The notes below the pieces were generated by a model that did not search any database, was not told where the DNA came from, and saw only the letters and a program-made list of their open reading frames with translations. The translations under genes and the position numbers were made by a program. A DNA stretch of 64,000 nt. Source: Rhizobium oryzicola (GTDB taxonomy: Bacteria > Pseudomonadota > Alphaproteobacteria > Rhizobiales > Rhizobiaceae). Every line of letters starts with the position of its first letter. Position 1 is the first letter of the stretch. The stretch is taken from positions 124,001-188,000 of the forward strand of contig NZ_JAUKWQ010000006.1 in NCBI RefSeq assembly GCF_030504645.1. Direction: 5' to 3'. This document shows positions 62,038 through 64,000 of this stretch, piece by piece.

Positions 62038-62066
62038 TTGCATCTCACCTTTTGGCTATGCTAGAC
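62038..62066 (+). promoter_or_regulatory. Candidate promoter of tRNA-Leu(CAA)
   Basis: TTGCAT (62038-62043) is followed after 17 bases by CTAGAC (62061-62066), ending 21 bases before the tRNA. The -10 box is poor, so this is tentative. Confidence 0.35.
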
Positions 62067-62087
62067 CCTCCACCATTCTACCGCAGT

Positions 62088-62172
62088 GCCCCGTTGGCGG
62101 AATTGGTAGACGCGCCTGACTCAAAATCAGGTTCCGAGAGGAGTGCTGGTTCGATTCCGGCACGGGGCACCA
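62088..62172 (+). tRNA. tRNA-Leu (anticodon CAA)
   Basis: An 85-nt class II tRNA. The acceptor stem is GCCCCGT/ACGGGGC, the anticodon stem CCTGA/TCAGG frames loop CTCAAAA (anticodon CAA, reads TTG), and there is a long variable arm. The T-arm is GCTGGTTCGATTCCGGC, and the 3' CCA is encoded. Confidence 0.97.
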
Positions 62173-62285
62173 TTCCTTCGAATATCGATCTTCTATCCTG
62201 TTGGACACAGCAGGTACTGATTTGGTGAGATTCGAAGTGAGAAATTTGCTTTTCTATTTCTTGGATGCAATCGCGGAGCAGTGGC

Positions 62286-62465
62286 GTGACAGAGCGGGAA
62301 CCCAAGATGGAAATCTTCCCGCCAGGTCGCGATGAGCCGCTTCCGGACCCTGAAACCTCCCGACAAAGGCTCGTTCGTGTCTTTGGAATTTGGATTTTCT
62401 GGGTCGCATCCGCCGTCGTCTTTGTCAGTGAAGTTGCGCCATTCTTTCTGACTGCGATGCGCTAA
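62286..62465 (+). CDS. Tiny single-pass membrane protein (hypothetical)
   Basis: This open frame encodes 59 residues from GTG at 62286, behind GGAG. The N-terminal half is polar and acidic or Pro-rich (MEIFPPGRDEPLPDPETSRQ). The C-terminal half is one membrane helix (VFGIWIFWVASAVVFVSEVAPFFL). An ATG at 62265 or at 62307 is also possible. I know no family. It is located between tRNA-Leu and the DUF4214 gene and is followed by TTTTTTTT. Moderate chance of being real. Confidence 0.45.
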   Translation: MTEREPKMEIFPPGRDEPLPDPETSRQRLVRVFGIWIFWVASAVVFVSEVAPFFLTAMR

Positions 62466-62573
62466 GTTTTTTTTGGTATGAAAATGTCGGCGCCTCTTTA
62501 ATTTTAAGGGGGTTCGCCGCAACTGTGTCTCAATCTGCAACGACAGTTTGTGGACAGAAACTGGAGGGACGCC

Positions 62574-63572
62574 ATGGCAACTGTAACATCCTATGCACCG
62601 ATCAATCTGGTCGATCCATCGACCTGGACAGGACAGCTTGTTTCCGCAAGCAGCACACAGTTTGTGGTAAGCGACGGGTATAATCAGGCGGTTTATTCAG
62701 GCTACGGCTTTTCCTTTTATGGCAACTATCTGGTCGGTGGGACGCTGACAGGATTTTCGCAGTATCAGGATGGGTATCAGATGGGGTCCATCACCGGCTT
62801 CTCCATGTCTGCCACCCAGGCTGCCGACTATATTCAGGCCAATAATCTGGCAGGCATGCTCTCGATCGCGTTGTCGCGAGGGGATAAGATCAACGGCTCC
62901 GACTATGCCGACAAGCTGGCTGGCTATGATGGCAATGATACTATTCGCGGTTACGGCGGTGACGACACCATCTATGGCGATGGCGGCAACGACTACATCG
63001 ATCCGGGTACCGGCAGCAATTACGTCGATGGCGGCACTGGCACCGATACGGTCGATCTTGTTTCCAGCGTTTCAAACTTCCTGATCCGTCGTTCCGGGGG
63101 AACAATCGAGGTAAGGGATAACGCCGGTACGATCTATGACACTCTAGTTCGGGTTGAGCGTTTGCATTTCAGTGAGGGCACGCTCGCTTTCGACACGGAT
63201 GGCACGGCTGGCCAGACCTATCGCCTGTATCAGGCTGCTTTCAACCGTACACCGGACAAGGGCGGTCTGAGCGCCTGGGTTAATGCGCTGGAAAATGGCG
63301 GCTGGAATTTCAGGGATGTTGCGGCCTACTTCGCTGCCTCTGACGAGTTCCGCTACCTTTACGGATCGAACCTCAGCAATTCCCAGTTTGTTGCTCGTCT
63401 CTACCAGAACGTCCTGCACCGCGACGGTGATCCGGGTGGCTTTGCCTATTGGGTTGGGCAGCTCGATTCCGGTATTAACAGCCGCGGCGATGTCTTGCTT
63501 CGTATGTCCGACAGTCCGGAAAACAAGGCAGGCGTTGCCGCTGCGATCAGTGACGGCATCTGGCTGACCTGA
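62574..63572 (+). CDS. RTX-type secreted protein with DUF4214 domain
   Basis: This 332-residue protein has no Sec signal, in line with type I secretion. The N-terminus (1-100) is Gly/Tyr/Ser-rich. RTX-like calcium repeats lie at about residues 103-155 (for example GYDGNDTIRGYGGDDTIYG and DGGNDYIDPGTGSNYVDGG). A DUF4214 region follows with YRLYQAAFNRTPDKGGLSAWV and VARLYQNVLHRDGDPGGFAYWV near residues 220 and 275. DUF4214 occurs in many rhizobial surface or exported proteins and may bind carbohydrate, but this is not settled. GGAGGG precedes the ATG. No ABC exporter lies in the window. Confidence 0.87.
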   Translation: MATVTSYAPINLVDPSTWTGQLVSASSTQFVVSDGYNQAVYSGYGFSFYGNYLVGGTLTGFSQYQDGYQMGSITGFSMSATQAADYIQANNLAGMLSIALSRGDKINGSDYADKLAGYDGNDTIRGYGGDDTIYGDGGNDYIDPGTGSNYVDGGTGTDTVDLVSSVSNFLIRRSGGTIEVRDNAGTIYDTLVRVERLHFSEGTLAFDTDGTAGQTYRLYQAAFNRTPDKGGLSAWVNALENGGWNFRDVAAYFAASDEFRYLYGSNLSNSQFVARLYQNVLHRDGDPGGFAYWVGQLDSGINSRGDVLLRMSDSPENKAGVAAAISDGIWLT

Positions 63573-63598
63573 TACGGTTCGATCATACACCATGAAGA

Positions 63599-63632
63599 AA
63601 GGCGGTAGATGCTTCCATCTACCGCCTTCTGT
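63599..63632 (+). terminator. Terminator of the DUF4214 gene
   Basis: AAGGCGGTAGATG-CTTC-CATCTACCGCCTT is a perfect 13-bp stem with a stable CTTC loop, followed by CTGTTT, 27 bases after the stop codon. It also lies downstream of the convergent AraC-type gene. Confidence 0.85.
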
Positions 63633-63659
63633 TTGATTGGATGTCGTTTGCCTTTGGGA

Positions 63660-64000
63660 TCAGGCGTCCGTTGTTTTGCGGACATGGCGCCGGGGTGGTT
63701 CCCCATAGTAATCGCGATAGGCAGCGATCAAGTTGTTGGCATGACCGTAGCCGATTTCGAAGGCGATCTGCTTTAACGGCATATCCGTTTCCTCAACAAG
63801 ACGCCTGACCGTCTGAAGACGGATCTGGCGGAGATGCCCAAAAATCGTCGTATTGCAGACCGTCCGGAAGGCCTGCACCAATCGGCGTTGGCTAACACCG
63901 GCGGCACGTGCGAGTTGGGCTTGCGAAGGTGGATTGGCCAAGCTCTTTGCCAGCATTGCGCTAGCGACGAGAACGGCGCTCCTGTCTTTGTCTGGCACCT
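63660..64000 (-). CDS. AraC-family transcriptional regulator, N-terminus beyond window
   Basis: The window holds the last 113 residues. They form the complete DNA-binding domain of AraC regulators: the first helix-turn-helix is in PSQAQLARAAGVSQRRLVQAFR and the second in MPLKQIAFEIGYGHANNLIAAYRDYYGEPP. The frame is open to the edge at 64000. A GTG at 63998 is unlikely to be the start, as an effector domain usually precedes. The target genes are not known; the DUF4214 gene is convergent, so it is not its obvious target. Confidence 0.85.
   Translation of the reverse strand, partial: VPDKDRSAVLVASAMLAKSLANPPSQAQLARAAGVSQRRLVQAFRTVCNTTIFGHLRQIRLQTVRRLVEETDMPLKQIAFEIGYGHANNLIAAYRDYYGEPPRRHVRKTTDA

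Noticed and set aside
62078..62305. Minus-strand frame over tRNA-Leu
   Set aside because: It is the antisense of the tRNA-Leu gene (a common spurious product) and has no ribosome site.
62521..62548. AACTGT-N16-ACAGTT inverted repeat before the DUF4214 gene
   Set aside because: Arms of six bases with a wide spacer are expected by chance and match no operator known to me.

Overview
The window looks like a chromosomal segment from an alphaproteobacterium of the Rhizobiaceae (Agrobacterium/Rhizobium/Allorhizobium type). The reasons are gene content and order that I know from that family: cobS-cobT beside bolA and a J-domain gene, xerD next to aroK-aroB, ftsE-ftsX followed by ydcF and plsC genes, lysA-lptM-argH facing tlpA, an ALAS-type hemA, cpdR beside a TIGR02302 gene, and a RIME-like intergenic palindrome. 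Promoters of the CTTGAC-N17-CTATAT type also fit. Coding density is high and nearly everything is housekeeping or conserved-hypothetical. I see no prophage, IS element, CRISPR array or restriction system.

Layout. 1-2.2 kb: the truncated end of a TamA (Omp85) gene and a glycine-zipper lipoprotein. 2.4-6.3 kb: a three-gene molybdenum hydroxylase operon (form II cox order S-L-M) closed by a strong terminator. 6.3-9 kb: hemA with a notable control region, and convergent dxr. 9-12.2 kb: an FAD monooxygenase, a DUF1236 protein, a small hypothetical gene and exoD. 12.3 kb: tRNA-Arg(CCT). 12.4-17.7 kb: an M20 amidohydrolase, a D,D-carboxypeptidase, a His-rich COG0523 GTPase, a TusA-like protein and an L,D-transpeptidase. 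17.8-23.2 kb: accA, xerD, a 52-residue membrane protein, aroK-aroB and a CorC-like transporter. 23.2-29.4 kb: bolA, a J-domain protein, cobS-cobT, a phytase-like esterase, a P-loop kinase and yhhQ. 29.5-37.3 kb: doxX, rpmB, DUF3108, an EamA exporter, cytochrome b561, a cupin, gloB, a methyltransferase, hisC and tyrC. 37.4-44.4 kb: a RIME-like repeat, DUF2125, chaC, plsC, ydcF, ftsX-ftsE, a DUF3426-like membrane protein, hpt and cpdR. 44.4-51.8 kb: TIGR02302, lysA, lptM, argH, tlpA and hbdA. 52-58.2 kb: a chemoreceptor, etfA-etfB, a PduO-type adenosyltransferase, HIG1 and an SDR. 58.2-64 kb: BrkB, gluQRS, an AlkA-type glycosylase, HNH, dsbB, tRNA-Leu(CAA), a tiny membrane protein, an RTX/DUF4214 secreted protein and a truncated AraC regulator.

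The genes form several small functional groups. CobS-CobT (cobaltochelatase) and the PduO-type adenosyltransferase belong to B12 synthesis. AroK-AroB, HisC, TyrC, LysA and ArgH belong to amino-acid synthesis. EtfAB with HbdA belong to fatty-acid/butyrate oxidation. The D,D-carboxypeptidase, L,D-transpeptidase, FtsEX and TamA belong to the envelope.

I did not find a clear, wholly new biological system. The observations I would follow first are these. (1) The hemA upstream region has an Irr-like box inside a perfect 23-bp palindrome plus a near-consensus FNR box. (2) A chemoreceptor gene with a CheR-type NWEEF tail sits between hbdA and the etf operon. (3) A plus-oriented terminator lies between two minus-strand genes and may end an unannotated small RNA. 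(4) A palindromic GCGAATAG repeat lies inside the cox operon. (5) A J-domain protein carries a putative zinc site.
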